From: Papaver somniferum
Lineage: Eukaryota > Streptophyta > Magnoliopsida > Ranunculales > Papaveraceae
Length of the DNA stretch: 64,000 bases
NCBI RefSeq assembly: GCF_003573695.1
Contig: NC_039366.1
Span: forward strand, 160,026,770 to 160,090,769
Direction of reading: 5' to 3'
Positions 1 to 11,809 of the stretch are shown here, one piece after another. The translations under genes and the position numbers were made by a program. Every line of letters starts with the position of its first letter. The first letter of the stretch is position 1. The notes under the pieces are model-generated. The model did not search any database and was not told the DNA's origin. It saw nothing but the letters and a program-made list of their open reading frames with translations.

Positions 1-1045
1 TGCAGACGACGGGCTGGTTTACACGCCTGTATTTTATTGTCCCATAGAAACGTGATCTAAGCCGCTCAATTTGTCCGGCAAAGTTGAGTAGTTGAGATTA
101 GTTTGCAATTGGGAGGTGTGACCACGCCTAGTTTGGGCGTGCGAATCAAGGCAACCGGGCATGATATACCTTGGTCGATCAGGTGTGGAGATAGATGGGC
201 CCACGACGATCATGTTGATGCGCACCGGACCTGCCTAGTCTATTCCTGGACCCTTCATTCGTGCAGGAGAAAATGGACGCTCGTGATGTTCAAACCCTAA
301 TTAGGGTTTCACCGGCCGCGTGTCATGCCTTGTTTGGGCGCACGAACTGGAATGACCAACGATAGTTGGTCCTGACCGATCGGTCATGTATGTAGGCGGG
401 ACCACGGTGATTGTGATGACATGCTCTGGGCCCTTTGAATCTACATCTACACCCTCCATCTATGCCTGCGAAGATGGATGGTTGAGACTGCTTTGCGACA
501 CATGTAATGTGCCGCAGACCCTAAATTAGGGTTTCTCGTCCGCGCTGCTTTGGCTGGACGATTTGGCAATCCATGCTACCCTTTTGGGGAGGCCGACCAT
601 GCAGGGCCCGCATTGGGTCGGTGGTGAATACTCCAATACCTGCCTGGGGGTTATGGATTCGATCTAAGCCATCCTATCATGCTGGTGAAGTTGGATGGTC
701 GTGATCGTTTCAGAGACTGATACGGACAGTCCAGATGCTCGATCGGGCTAGTATAACACTCCGAGAGTTATAGCCTGTACGAGTATTTCGTACATGCATC
801 TTTATTTAATGCTTGGAGATTCGTGTTGCTCTGCTGAGAGCGATCACTCAGTCGTCATGTCGCACCAATAATGAGAATAGAGTAGTACAGGAAATACAAG
901 GCTGGTCATGCATTAATTGGTAATGCTATAAGTTTATAGTGAAGAAGTATTCTCCCCTTCATCAGTGGCTTTATCCTTTGCAGGATGTTAGCGCATAGTT
1001 TTGGCTTTTACAATTTTAGCCTTAAATGAAAATCCACCATCAACA
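1..1045. repeat. LTR-like noncoding repeat, copy 1 (truncated by window start)
   Basis: There is no credible coding region; the short open frames overlap on both strands and match no family. The last 260 bases or so (from about 780) are a diverged direct copy of 3740-4053: both contain a GTCATG-CG-ACC block, an ACAGGAAA block and an ending with TTTTACAATTTTA followed by CCACCATCAACA. Ending in CA, this looks like the 3' end of an LTR. The AAACCCTAATTAGGGTTT palindrome near 292 and a related one near 517 are telo-box-like words common in plant repeats, not a telomere. Assignment to a Ty3/gypsy family is inferred. Confidence 0.4.
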
Positions 1046-1796
1046 ACAGTATTCCTTGCCATCTCCATCTTGGGTTGACGTGACTCTTTTGGTGGACGCT
1101 CCATTAGTGTCTTGAGGAGAATAGGCATCTCTTTCTGAGTTGTAGCCATGCCTGTATGAGCCTTACGAGATCCCTTCATCTTTCCATCAAATCAACAGCG
1201 GTAAAAGGAGGTCGTCTTCTTCTGGCTCCCCCAATTTCTCGTCCCGATGGTGGAGTAGCAGCGTCTCTGGTGACGGTTGGAGATACTACACTTGAAGAAA
1301 CGTTGGGGGTAGCGGCAGAGCCTCTGGCTCTGGTGATCGTAGGTGTAGCGCCTGAAGGGACATTTTCCGCACCGCTGGTATTAGCAGGTGGCGTATTAAT
1401 TCCACTTTGTTAGGAGGCATGAAGAATCTGTGATCCTTGCATTCGCGGCTTTGCAAAAATTTGGTTTGGCCATTGAGTGTTGGCGTCAGCGCTGCAACTT
1501 TGGCTACTGATCGGTAGCGGTGGCACTGCAACTTGGTCCGTGAGACGGTGCTCTGGATGGCTTTGGAAAGGGGGATGGCGCTGCCCCTGCCGGCTAAGGA
1601 ATGGCCCATGGCGCTGCTGGCTAGGACGTGAGATGTTGGCGTCGGCTTGACATGGAGACGATGGTGTTGGTTTTTGAAGTGGATCCGCTAGCATTGGCTC
1701 GGCGTGCGCCATCTCGGCTTGGTGATCCTTCAATATCGTTGGCTCGGCTTGGGACGCGGAGCTGTTGGTGCAATCGGCTATGGGCGGAGAAGTTGC
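1046..1796. other. Spacer between LTR-like repeats, no gene recognised
   Basis: This GC-richer stretch holds overlapping open frames on both strands (for example 1156-1413 + and 1410-1871 -), none with a recognisable domain. If the flanking repeats are LTRs, this is remnant internal retrotransposon sequence that has lost its gag-pol genes. Nothing else can be supported. Confidence 0.3.
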
Positions 1797-1921
1797 GCTG
1801 GAAGGGTGCAAGGTGTTAGCGCTGGAAAAGATGCAAGTTGCCGGCGCTGGAAGGACGCAAGCTGTTAGCACTGGAAAAGATGCAAGCTGTCGGCGCTGGA
1901 AGGACGCAAGCTGTTAGCGCT
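1797..1921. repeat. Tandem repeat, ~24-25 bp unit, 5 copies
   Basis: About five head-to-tail copies of a 24-25 bp unit read roughly GCTGGAAGGACGCAAGCTGT plus TAGC. Alternate copies differ (GGAAGG-ACG versus GGAAAAG-ATG), so the higher-order period is about 49 bp. It is a minisatellite inside the retrotransposon-like region. Confidence 0.8.
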
Positions 1922-2093
1922 CGTATTATTGGCTTTGCTTCCCTGTCTTGGTGTTAGCGGCAGAGTGGTAGCAATAAAGCAGGCGAACATATTCCAGGTA
2001 CGTATCTCCGTGTTTCTTCTTTCTGTTGTTGGTGCAAACCCTAGCCATAGGCATGTCCGTCATAGTTTTATGGGCGACGCCGTCCTGACCGCG

Positions 2094-2293
2094 AGAAGTC
2101 CCCAATCACTCCTTGTCGTGTGATAACTGGTAACTGAGTCGTTTGGTGATTGAGCCATTGATCCTCGAGCAGATCGTTTTCTTTCACCATTTTAGAAGTC
2201 CCCAGTCACTCCTTCTCGTGTGATAACTGGTAACTGAGTCGTTTGGTGACGGGGCCATTGATCCCCGAGTGGATCGTTTGCTTTCACCATCTT
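2094..2293. repeat. Tandem duplication, 100-bp unit, two copies
   Basis: AGAAGTCCCC starts at 2094 and again at 2194. The following 100 bases match almost base for base, including GTGTGATAACTGGTAACTGA and a CTTTCACCAT end. Differences are few, so the duplication is younger than the surrounding repeat decay. Confidence 0.85.
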
Positions 2294-2375
2294 AAAATCT
2301 GGGTTGAAGAATGAAATCGGGAATTGGAGATGGATATTGTAACCGAGAGATTAATCTCCCACTGTGGTCGCCAAT

Positions 2376-4053
2376 TGTTTGTGGGTGAAAACCGTTTCTG
2401 CTGATTTCGGTAATTTCGTGTGAGTGCGGGTGAGAAACAAATCTAAACCCAAAACAATGTACTGCACGGGAGTAATTTTGATTTGAGGGATCAATCTGTA
2501 AAATCCTGGCCTAAACCAAGAAATGGTCGTTCCAGGATTGCTTCGGTCACAAAGTGAAGGAGAAGGATTGGTCTTAGGGAGGGAAGCGAAGAAAGTGTTG
2601 AGGCCAGAATAGTTGATTCTGGAAGTGTGGGTGTTTTGCGACTTGTATCCGAAAGTTGAACTGGCGAGCTGAATGGAAAGCTACCAGGTGATTTCTGGAT
2701 GTGTATTGTTCTCCTGATCAAAAACTTGTTTTTGGTGGAAATAGGTGAGACCTATTTATATAAGTAGCAACGAAACGTACCCTGGCCTCGTAAGAAGTGG
2801 AAACGGTTGAGTAATGGAAGAAAGCGGCAACGGGTAACGCCTGGAATTGATGTTTCCATAATGAAGGAAACGTTTCACCATTACTTCTTGTATTTACTAA
2901 CCGCCTCACTCTTATGACACTTTCCTGTAACGGGCATATTGCACGCCGCACGTTGTAAACCGCCAGACCAATACCCTGATGAGCATCCCCCAGTTTGTGA
3001 CATGTTTTGATGTCTCGAGTGTTTTCGAGGAAAACGTATAGCATGTTGCTATTTTTTGGCAAGTTAAAATTGAGAGGCTTGTCGGTTCCGTGACGAACTT
3101 GTACAGCTGAGATTTGCATCTCAGAAGGAAGGGTAGCCGTTGATTGTTGCAACCTTCCGTTTGGCAGCCAGCGGCATGGTAGCGTGGCTGGCATGCGCGT
3201 CTGATAAGCGCGTCTGGCATGCGCGTCTGGTAAGTGCGTCTGGCATGCGCGTCTGGCATGCGCGTCTGGCAAGCACGTCTGGCAAGCGCGCCTGGCATGC
3301 GCGCCTGGCATGTGCGGCATGCACGTGTTTTTTGGGAAGCTAGCGCGTTTTTGGGAAGCTGGCGTGTTTTGGGAAGCCAACTTAGTATGGCGACCTTTTT
3401 GAGGCCGTGGCAAGTTTTGGAGCAACCCGATTGGTTGACGGGAAGTGGGGCCAGCATGCTAGGGCGTGGCCATACTTCCAACGCGCGGTGGCGTATTTGA
3501 AGCGACCTGATTGGTCGAAGGAAAGAGGGCCGGGGCGCGGCCGCACTTTTAGCGCGCTGTGGCAGATTCTGTTGCCTAGCTTGTTTAAGCATGGTTTCGA
3601 CCAACGGGGTCCAGTATACTACGCGGGTGCGAAACCCTAATTTGCAAATTAGTTCTTTGTGAGTTATCATAATAATTAGCTGGATTTTGTATGTTTCCAT
3701 ACAAAATATTTATCTACAGAATGCAGGGTGCTTTCTGTCTGAGCATTTCGTGCAATGGCCTTAACTTTGGTACTTGGAGGTTCATGCTACTCCACTGCGA
3801 GTGAACATAAATCCGTCATGCCATACCGATTAAGGGTTCTGCTGGGGAACATAGCACAGGAAAGTACTCAGTGAGTCTCGTATTGGCGAGGTGCCGAAAT
3901 TTACAGAGTGCTATGGATAAAAGTGTATTGAGCGTCTCAATAAATATGTCGGTGGAGAGGTTAGTACTCGCAGCACCGCTTCCTTGCAGAGTGACGTCAC
4001 ATCTGATGCAAGGTTTTACAATTTTAACCCTAAGCTAAAAACCACCATCAACA
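2376..4053 (+). repeat. Putative Ty3/gypsy-type LTR, ~1.68 kb
   Basis: The left edge is TGTTTGTGGGTG, just after CCCACTGTGGTCGCCAAT, a context I associate with the internal/3'-LTR boundary of Tat/Ogre-like gypsy elements. The right edge is CCACCATCAACA, shared with the copy ending at 1045. It has no coding capacity; the open frames between 2718 and 3700 are produced by the 13-bp minisatellite it contains. LTR identity is inferred. A database comparison of 2376-4053 against plant LTR libraries would settle it. Confidence 0.4.
3191..3316. repeat. 13-bp minisatellite inside the LTR-like repeat
   Basis: Nine full units of GCATGCGCGTCTG and variants (ATAAGCGCGTCTG, GCAAGCACGTCTG, GCATGCGCGCCTG) run from 3191 to 3307, followed by a partial unit. 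Because 13 is not a multiple of three and the unit makes no stop codon, the array stays open in several frames on both strands. That explains a cluster of mutually overlapping open frames that are not genes. Confidence 0.9.
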
Positions 4054-4059
4054 CAAGCT

Positions 4060-5316
4060 AAGTTCGATCTAACAGTTGAAATATATTAGCTTGGTTGAAT
4101 CGGGTTTTTCATCTAACGGTGATTATTGAATGCTTTGTTACCAAGGTAACTTGGATTGCAAACCCTGATTTGAAAACTGTATAAAGGAGAACTCTAGCAA
4201 CTGGAAACCTAATTCACACACCTCTTGTGTGTTACTAGTTACATAACTAGAGTCGATTCTCCTTTAACCTTAGGTTTCTTCTCGAGACCCTGTAGGTTAA
4301 CGACTTGAAGACTTCATTGGGATTGTGAAGCCAGACCCAACTATTCTCTTTGTAGTTGCTTGATCTGAACTTGTTGTTTCTATCGTGATTGAGCGCAATT
4401 GTAAAATTGGATTGAGATTTATATCTCCGATAGGCAAGATAGAAAAGTAGTCACAAACAAACTTCGTCTCATCATTTGTGATTCCACAAAAACTTGTTTC
4501 GCTAGTCGATTAAGTTTATTGTGAGGTGATTGATAATACTAGGCTGTTCTTCGGGAATATAATTCCGGTTTATCAATTGGTTCATGTTCACCTTGATTTA
4601 TCAAAAGACGGAACAAAAACTCTTGGGTATTTCTGTGGGAGACAGATTTATTCAATCTTATAGACTTTTCTGTGTGAGACAGATTTGTTTGTCAATTCTT
4701 CGACTTTGGGTCTTAGCAACTCTTAGTTGTGGGTGAGATCAGCTAAAGGAATCAATTGCGTAGTATCATGCTGGGATCAGAGACGTAAGGAGCGCAACTG
4801 TACCTTGAATAAGTGTGAGATTGATTATGGTTCAACTACAGTCCAGTCTGAATTTAATTGGTAGTAGGCTAGTGTTTGTAGCGGCTTAATACAGTGTGGT
4901 GTTCAATCTGGACTAGGTCCCGGGGTTTTTCTGCATTTGCGGTTTCCTCGTTAACAAAATTCTGGTGTTTGTGTTATTTCTTTTTCGCATTATATTTTGT
5001 TTTATAATTGAAATATCACACGTTGTGCGCTAAGACCAATCAATTAGGGTATCCAACTTTTGGTTGTTGATTTACATTGATTGACACTTGAACATTGGTC
5101 TTTGGTACCGTTCAAGTAATTCCTCTTATATTCAATCGGGTTCGCAGATTTCTATTTACTGATTGCGGATTGAATTAAGAGTTAGAAATATAAAACTCTT
5201 TGATATACTTTATTCTAGATTGAGTCTGACTGTCTAGTTGATTTTATAGAAAGTGTATTGGAGTAAGTCCTCTCAGATTGCCAAAAGAATTGTTGGGTGT
5301 GGTTGTTAGACCCCCG
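4060..5316 (+). repeat. Retrotransposon-derived noncoding block
   Basis: No open frame of note. A TATA-like GTATAAAGGAG lies at about 4180, followed by a transcribed-leader-like stretch. The block ends near TTAGACCCCCGCATTTTCA (about 5308-5326). I think it is the LTR or leader of another retroelement inserted next to the LTR above. The identity is an impression, and no paired copy is present in the window. Confidence 0.3.
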
Positions 5317-6059
5317 CATTTTCAGTCCTTAACCGAAATTCATCAAGCATGAACAAATGTTCATTAAGCTTAGTCATTATATTTCAAGAAATTATCAAGA
5401 TGAACTTGACTCGAAATTCTTGTTTATGCATACCCTAGTTAGTAATTCAACAAATTATTCGCTTATAATTCGCGAACGTATTCGAACCGACCGAATTCGA
5501 ATCATACGACCGAATATCTTAAACCCCGTTTCTGGTACGCAAATTATATGGAGCTCCCGAATTACGCGCAAATTATTCATGCCGCTTCGAAGTTCGGCGT
5601 ATTAGTTTGCCTTACCTTGTTGAAGCCCAGACATGAAACATCATATTAGAGGTGAGAATCGTTCCATAACCTCCATCTCCTTTGGACTACCTCTCAACCA
5701 CCAGGCCAACGACTTTTAGCTGATATAATTCGATGATACTTAATATATATTAGATTTCTAGCATAAACTATATTACCCCAACCTAAAATTCTAAAATTTT
5801 ATTATTTAATAAAGGGGAGTTTTTGAGTACCGAACTCACATTTCTAAAACGAATTATACACGTACGTATCCGTTCCGAACTACTCTTCGAACAACGAACC
5901 GTTGGCCGACTTTTGTCCGAATCCGACCTATCTGAATCCGTATAATTCTCGTACGTATGTCGTCCCGAACTACTCCTCAAACCCCAAATTGCTAACTAGG
6001 ATGCATACTAGTATAATTAGTTATGCGACATCGTCTCAGATGATTGGAAAAGTAAATAT
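5317..6059. other. Spacer, no gene; scattered CCGAACTAC-type words
   Basis: Short open frames only, none recognisable. Two patches (5460-5600 and 5840-5985) are rich in CGAA/TTCG words such as CCGAACTACTC, GAACCGACCGAATTC and GTACGTAT. They may be subterminal repeats of an unidentified DNA transposon, but no paired ends were found. Confidence 0.3.
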
Positions 6060-7240
6060 AACTTGAGATATAGGTGGTTCAATCTTCACTTAAATTTTTG
6101 TTGATGAAGTTCTCCAAAAGTTTCGGTTGATTTTTGCTTTCAAACGGTAGAACGCAATGAAGACTGGTTCGTTTCTCAACTACCTTTATCCTAGACCGAG
6201 ACTTAACTAATTGCATAGTAGAAATCAAGATATAGTTTTGATAACTATATTTGACAACAAGCTTGACATAACAACACTTGTGAATTCGACCGAGCAATGC
6301 TCTAACAGATGGGACCCCATTTTTACTATGTAACCATTTTAGCTTATTAACCTCTGTACAAGGAATGAGTAGAGTGAGAATGTTATTGCATATATGAGAA
6401 GAGAAATAGAAATTTAGAGTCTTGGTATTCCATTCACCATTCTCATAAATTAAATCAGCACTCTTAGTTGGTGTTTCTTCCTCGATAACTAATGGGTAAA
6501 GAGGGAAATCAATGTCCGGGATCCATTTTTCAGTCCAAATGTATGATTAGAGTTTGATGAAAGATCCAAGATACACCTACGTCTAAGAATTTCCATATTA
6601 TTTCTAAATCTAGACCATATCCATGAGATATTAGCCTGAGTATATGGGATTAATGAATTGGTATTTCAAACCTTTTACCCAAAGAGCAGATGAACAAGAG
6701 AGAACTCTCCACACCAGCTTAGTAAGCATAGAAAAATTAAAAATCTGACACATCACTAGCCTTAGGAATGCAAATAGTTCTCCAACTCTTGGGGAAAATG
6801 TTTTTTTAGTATCATTTTTATCCAACCAAAAGTTTCTCAGGAACCTATCCATTCTCTCAAGAGCATTTGTAGGAAATTTTAGCAAACTCATTTGAAAAGA
6901 TTGATAAGCAGAAGTAACATAATGTAATAAAATTGATCTACCAGCACGAGACAGTATTTAGACTTCCACCTTTTCAACTTATGTAAGTTTTTTCAAGTAA
7001 AGATTTGAAATTCAAGAACATTGCTCTACTAAAGAAAAGAGGCGTTCCCAAATATTTTTCATCTTTAGGGAAAAAAAATACTTTCAAAACATCAGTAATA
7101 ATCTTACAATGTTTATTAGGAACTTTAGACGAAAAGTAAATACGTGATTTCTGAAAGTCGATGGAGTCAAGATTTATAGGTTGAGGGTGCAAAGAAACAA
7201 CATTACGATCATATATAGACTAAAATTGGGCTTAAATTAG
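6060..7240 (-). pseudogene. Decayed LINE (L1-type) 3' part: reverse transcriptase C-terminus to zf-RVT region
   Basis: Read on the - strand, the pieces appear in the order expected for a plant L1-like ORF2. At 7192-6974 there is a segment with KSRIYFSSKVP followed by KYLGTPLFFSR, which matches the thumb-side reverse-transcriptase motif. At 6891-6631 there is a segment containing MDRFLRNFWL. Near 6545-6470 there is an IWTEKWIPDIDFPLYP block. Near 6340-6290 there is KLKWLHSKNGVPSVRALLGR, resembling the zf-RVT region. The frames are separated by stops and shifts, and no endonuclease or catalytic FADD-type block is visible here, so this is a 5'-truncated, mutated copy. The assignment rests on recalled family patterns. 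Confidence 0.7.
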
Positions 7241-7632
7241 GTTTTGGAGGCAGTTAACCTGGAAATACTAATGCACACCCTGTATTGGGTTAGCTCCGCC
7301 CGATAACTTGTGCAAGATCTGCTTTCCCAGAGACAAAGCAATCGTCCGCAAGAAACTAATTTAATGATTACTAAATTCTTATATACTTCTATCCCATGAA
7401 AAAGAAAAACTAAAACACATTAATCCAAGTCTCTCCTCAGTTTCACAAGAGAGGATATTTGAAAAATCCAAGGTTCAAATCTTCATACAATATTCATTTG
7501 ATCCAATAATTATGGAGGACTAATTGATGATAATAAACTTTTGTTAATCGGAACATACCCGTTGGAAATTAGAAATACAAAATAGTAACAAAATTAAAAT
7601 AGACATTTCTGGTCTTGATGGTAACGTGTCAT
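7241..7632. other. AT-rich spacer, nothing recognised
   Basis: I see no coding region, RNA gene or repeat structure between the LINE remnant and the target duplication of MULE-1. Confidence 0.4.
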
Positions 7633-7932
7633 TAATTTATCCTCGCGTTTTTAGGGGCCACCCTAAAGGATTTAGGGGCCATCAATTTATACCCAGCCAA
7701 AGACTCTAGTTAAGGGGTACCCTATATGATATTGAAGTTACATAAATGCCCTTCTGGTAAAACTGTATAAAAACCAAATCAAAAAAAATTCTACTCATTT
7801 CAATTCTTCTTCTTCCAGTTTCATACTATCTTCCGATTGTGGAAGAAAAAAAACTTTCCCTCGTTCTTGTGTTCAACCGAAACATCGCCGCGAATCGTAA
7901 AATCAAAACATCGTCGATTCGTTTATAAAACA

Positions 7933-8445
7933 ATGGATAAGGGAAATGAAACCCACAGACCTAGAACCAAAAACGTTGCTCGAGGTATCGATCCAAAGAT
8001 TGGGATTTTAGCAAGAAATAAAGAAATTGTTGCTGCAAATGAAGAAGAACGCGAAGAAGAAGTACCCGTTGATGTAGTCGGTGGTTGCGATTCCGATATT
8101 CAAACACTTCGTCAACTTCAAATGGCTCCAATTAGGTAAGAATCTATCATTTTTGGAGTTTATTTCGCTTTAATTCGACGAATCGAGAAAAAAAATTTCT
8201 AGGGTTTTCGGTTATTTATCCAGATTCGGGCGATGTTCATGCTTATTTACTTCCGAATGTAGTTGTGCTCTTCATTTCTCAAGAACATCGACAGTATTCG
8301 GGAGAAATATTTGATGGTTATCGGCCGAATATTGTTGGCCATATCTTCCTGGATACAAACTGGTAATAATCGGTAGTTTAATGAATTTTTTGGCTCCCGA
8401 ATATATTTAAGTAGACACACAGTATTCGGAAGTACACTCACTGCC

Positions 8446-8479
<34 letters not shown>

Positions 8480-11400
8480 AAAAAATCTCAAAATTTCTGA
8501 TATAGGAAAAATCCCACTTTGGGGCCAGTATTTATTCGGAAGACAATATAATGTTTTATACCTCCGATTGTGTAGGATAAAATTTTAGAGTTTTTGAACT
8601 CCAGTTGATGAATATTCGGTTGTAAACATGTTTAGTTATATTCTGATTGTTTTTCATTCGGGAAAAATATGTGTCTTCTTACTTCCGAATTTGTTCATTC
8701 GGGTTATAGTTGTGTACTTTGTCTTCCGATTGTGTAGGATGAAAAATTTAGAGCTTCTGAACTCCAATTGATGCATATTCGGTTGTAAATATGTTTAGTT
8801 ATCTTTCGATTGTTTTGTATTCGGGAACAGTATGTGTCTTCTTACGTCCGAATGTGTACATTCGGGTTATATTTCCATACTTTGTCTTCCGGTTGTATAG
8901 TTTGTAAATTTTGTTCCTTTCTTTGTTGTTTAGACAAAGTCGAGAAAGGAGGAAGAAAGTGACAGCTAGTGATAGGAGGGAAAGGAGTGCCAAAGATAAT
9001 TCAAGTGCTCAACAAAGCTTACAAGAACAAAGCAGTCAACAAGGAGTGCAACCAAGTGCTGAACAAAGTGTAGAACAACAAGGAAGTGAACAAGGGGTGC
9101 AACCAAGTGTTGAACAAGCCACTCAACAAAGTGCAGAACCAACTGCTCCACAAGTTACACCTTACCATGAAATTGAACCAGTTGATCCAGTGCCAAGAGT
9201 AGAAGAAAAAGGACAACCAAGTGGTACCCAAAAAGCCAAAAAAGGAAAAGATGGTGTAAAGAAGGATATTGCTAAAAAAGCATCACATCTTGTCCCTCGG
9301 CACTTGAAGAAGAAGGGTATTCCAGCAGGCACAATCCTTGGGCTACCGGCGGATGGAGGAAAATTGTTATTTGGATACAAAGACTCATGGGCCAGAGAAA
9401 TATACGAAACCGAGGTAATAAAATTACTATTTTTTATTAATGTATTGTCTATGTGTTATATCGTAATATTTATATTAAGGATTTTTTATGTACTTTAATA
9501 GGATCATCAAGATGCGGTCCGTCTACTCAAACCTACCGCCGCACCAACAAAAATGCTTGCGTGGCCTTTATCCGGTGAATGTGAAAGGTTCAAGTCAATT
9601 GTTGCCAACTCGGGGTTAGCTAATGCCGTCGAGAATTCATTGTTGGAACATGATCGTGTGGCCATATCGGCGTTCGTGGAGAGAATGTATCCTGAGACCG
9701 ATACTTTCCATATGCCGTTTGGGGAGATGACGATTACCCCGGATGATGTTGTGCAGATTCTTAACCTTCCAGACCAAGGCACAGCTGTGAAGTTTAACTA
9801 CACAAAGCAGTTAAGTTGGGCACAACTTTATGCTCTAACTAAAAAGTGCTTAGGTTGGGATGACGAGACAACAACAGCAGAGTTTAGGAGGCATGCAAGT
9901 TACAGAACAAGACAGATCAACATTACAGCTTTGATGAATATGTTCCGAGGCACCTTGGAGAAGGAAAAGAATGGAACGTTAACTGATGAGCAAGTGAACC
10001 ACGCTGCCACCGCATATCTCCTTTGTGTATTGGGATGTGTCATATTCCCCAATACTTCTGGCAACCGGATCGACGCCAACCTTATACAACTTTTGGATCC
10101 TCTCCATGAAGTCGGTGACTATTCTTGGGGCACGACATGCCTAGCATTCTTGATGGAAGAGTTGAGAAAGGCTTCGAGGATAGGAACCTGCCAAGTTTCC
10201 GGGAACGTGGCTCTATTGCAGGTTTTTTCTTTAACTCTATAACTCACTCTATAGTTATTCGGTAGACAATACATATGATGCATATTTATAACTCCAAACT
10301 ATGCATATTCGGGAACATGTTACTTAGTTTTACTTCTGATTGTTTAGAATCGGAGTTTAGTCTTGGGGAGTTACTACTGAATATATAGGCCAAAGTATTA
10401 TAGGTTACTGAACTCCAAATGACGCATATTCGGTAGGAAATGATCCATCTCTTTTTCCGAATGTTGGTTATTCGGTGGCTAGGTACTTATTTTGTTTTCC
10501 TATTATATATAATTGAAAATATTCTTTTGATATTAGAACTGAATATACAGGCCAGAAAAATTATAGGTTATTGAACTCCAAATGACGCATATTCGTTAGG
10601 AAATGATCCATATCTATTTCCGAATGTTGGTTATTCGGTGGATAGGTACTTAGTTTTATTTCCGATTATATATAATCGGAAATAATTTTTGGAAATTACT
10701 ACCGAATATACACAATCTATTTACTAAAACTTGGTTTCTTATGTATATATGCATGGATCTATGACCACTTCCCTATCCTGAAGTTGGCCGGAGAGAACCC
10801 GGGGTGGTGCAAAGGTAATCCTAGAGGAACAAAGTATATATTTGAAGACAACCGTTCTAGGACAAAAGAGCAGCAGTTGATTCACATGAGGGAGATTTTG
10901 GACCAATTGAAGGCCTCGGACGTATGCTTTGATCCATACAAGGAAGATCGAGCCAGTGGGCATATAAATGTTCGGTCGGACTTGTCCCTTTATTTTGGAC
11001 CATTGTGGCATCCCACGGGATATGTGATGTATAACCCCTCTAGAGTGATGCGACAACACGGGTATATACAACATCAACCTGTAGAGGAAATGGGGGATTA
11101 CTACAAATTGGAGTTGGAGTTGTGCTCTTCTAGTGGTGACAATCTCACGATTGTTCACACAGGACCACATACTGTTCTTGATAACTGGGATAAGAGGAAT
11201 GACTTCATTATCGACACTGGTAGACGAACCACCCGAGGTGATGGAAATTCTCCAGACTATATGAGTTGGTATAACAACGTATCACATCCTTTGGTTATCC
11301 GTGAAATCAAATCCAACACTACTGCGGCGGGTTCAAGTTATAATTGTATCATCAAAGACAAACCAACTGGTTATGATAGACTGGTGCGTGTTCTTATATT

Positions 11401-11795
11401 TATGTTCATTTTATATTATTCCTATAAATCTTAGGTAATTACCGTTTGATGTTATGTCATTACGTATAAAAAACAAGTGAATAGGTTCAAGCGTGTTTCC
11501 AAAATGTTAACTGCATGCCTGAAGAGCGGAGATCCCATGCCAGCTGAGAAGATCAAAGAGGCTAGAGACCTAGTTGATAATATGGATAACAAAGACTATG
11601 CTTCCCAGTTTGGGGAGAAAGTCACGAAGAGGCATCCGCCCAAGGTGGCAGTATCAAAGACGGGTAAAAGAACTCGAGCTTCATCGAGCGCTGAAGGTGC
11701 TCCAACTGAAGTTGCTCCAACTGAAGGTGCTCAAAACCCGTGGTCGTGCAGGACTGGGAGGTAGTCACGGTCGTAAAGTAAAGAAGAGCAGATAA
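7933..11795 (+). CDS. Plant mobile domain (PMD) protein carried by MULE-1, probably defective
   Basis: Proposed exons: 7933-8135, 8934-9414, 9502-10221, 10754-11383, 11492-11764. The ATG at 7933 opens a basic and acidic N-terminus (MDKGNETHRPRTKNVARGID). Exon 2 is rich in Gln/Ser/Glu repeats followed by a Lys-rich stretch. Exons 3-4 carry the PMD fold: an AISAFVERMYPETDTFHMPF block, then GEMTITPDDVVQILNLPDQG, SWGTTCLAFLMEELRKAS and, across the intron, LLQ joined to WIYDHFP. PMD proteins (MAIN/MAIL family) act in the nucleus, and relatives occur in transposons. Phases agree at the joins, but no AG lies before exon 4 (none between about 10653 and 10775). The C-terminus also ends early at 11764, while the +1 frame continues as RGRAGLGGSHGRKVKKSR to 11795. 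Both point to decay. The role within the element is unknown. Confidence 0.7.
8140..8930. repeat. ATTCGG/CCGAAT motif array in PMD intron 1
   Basis: Around fifteen or more copies of ATTCGG or its inverse CCGAAT lie in this one intron, often in longer shared contexts such as GTATTCGGGA, CTTCCGATTGTG and ACTTCCGAATGT. Related words (TTCCGATT, AATCGG) fill the gaps. Similar arrays lie at 10225-10740, 11810-12530, 15640-16200 and 16560-16660. The neighbouring exons hold hardly any. Confidence 0.85.
8448..8477. repeat. (TA)n microsatellite in PMD gene intron 1
   Basis: About fourteen TA dinucleotides lie directly next to a CCGAAT motif in the first intron of the PMD gene. Confidence 0.85.
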
Positions 11796-11809
11796 ATGAC
11801 AATGATTTG

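Noticed and set aside
290..312. AAACCCTAATTAGGGTTT as a telomeric repeat
   Set aside because: Single inverted pair, not a tandem array; such telo-box words are common in plant promoters and repeats.
1410..1871. 153-codon open frame, - strand
   Set aside because: Low-complexity Ala/Ser/Pro composition inside a retrotransposon-like repeat, overlapped by another frame, no domain.
2718..3700. Long overlapping open frames (235 and 262 codons, - strand)
   Set aside because: They are kept open by the 13-bp minisatellite, overlap each other in several frames and match no family.
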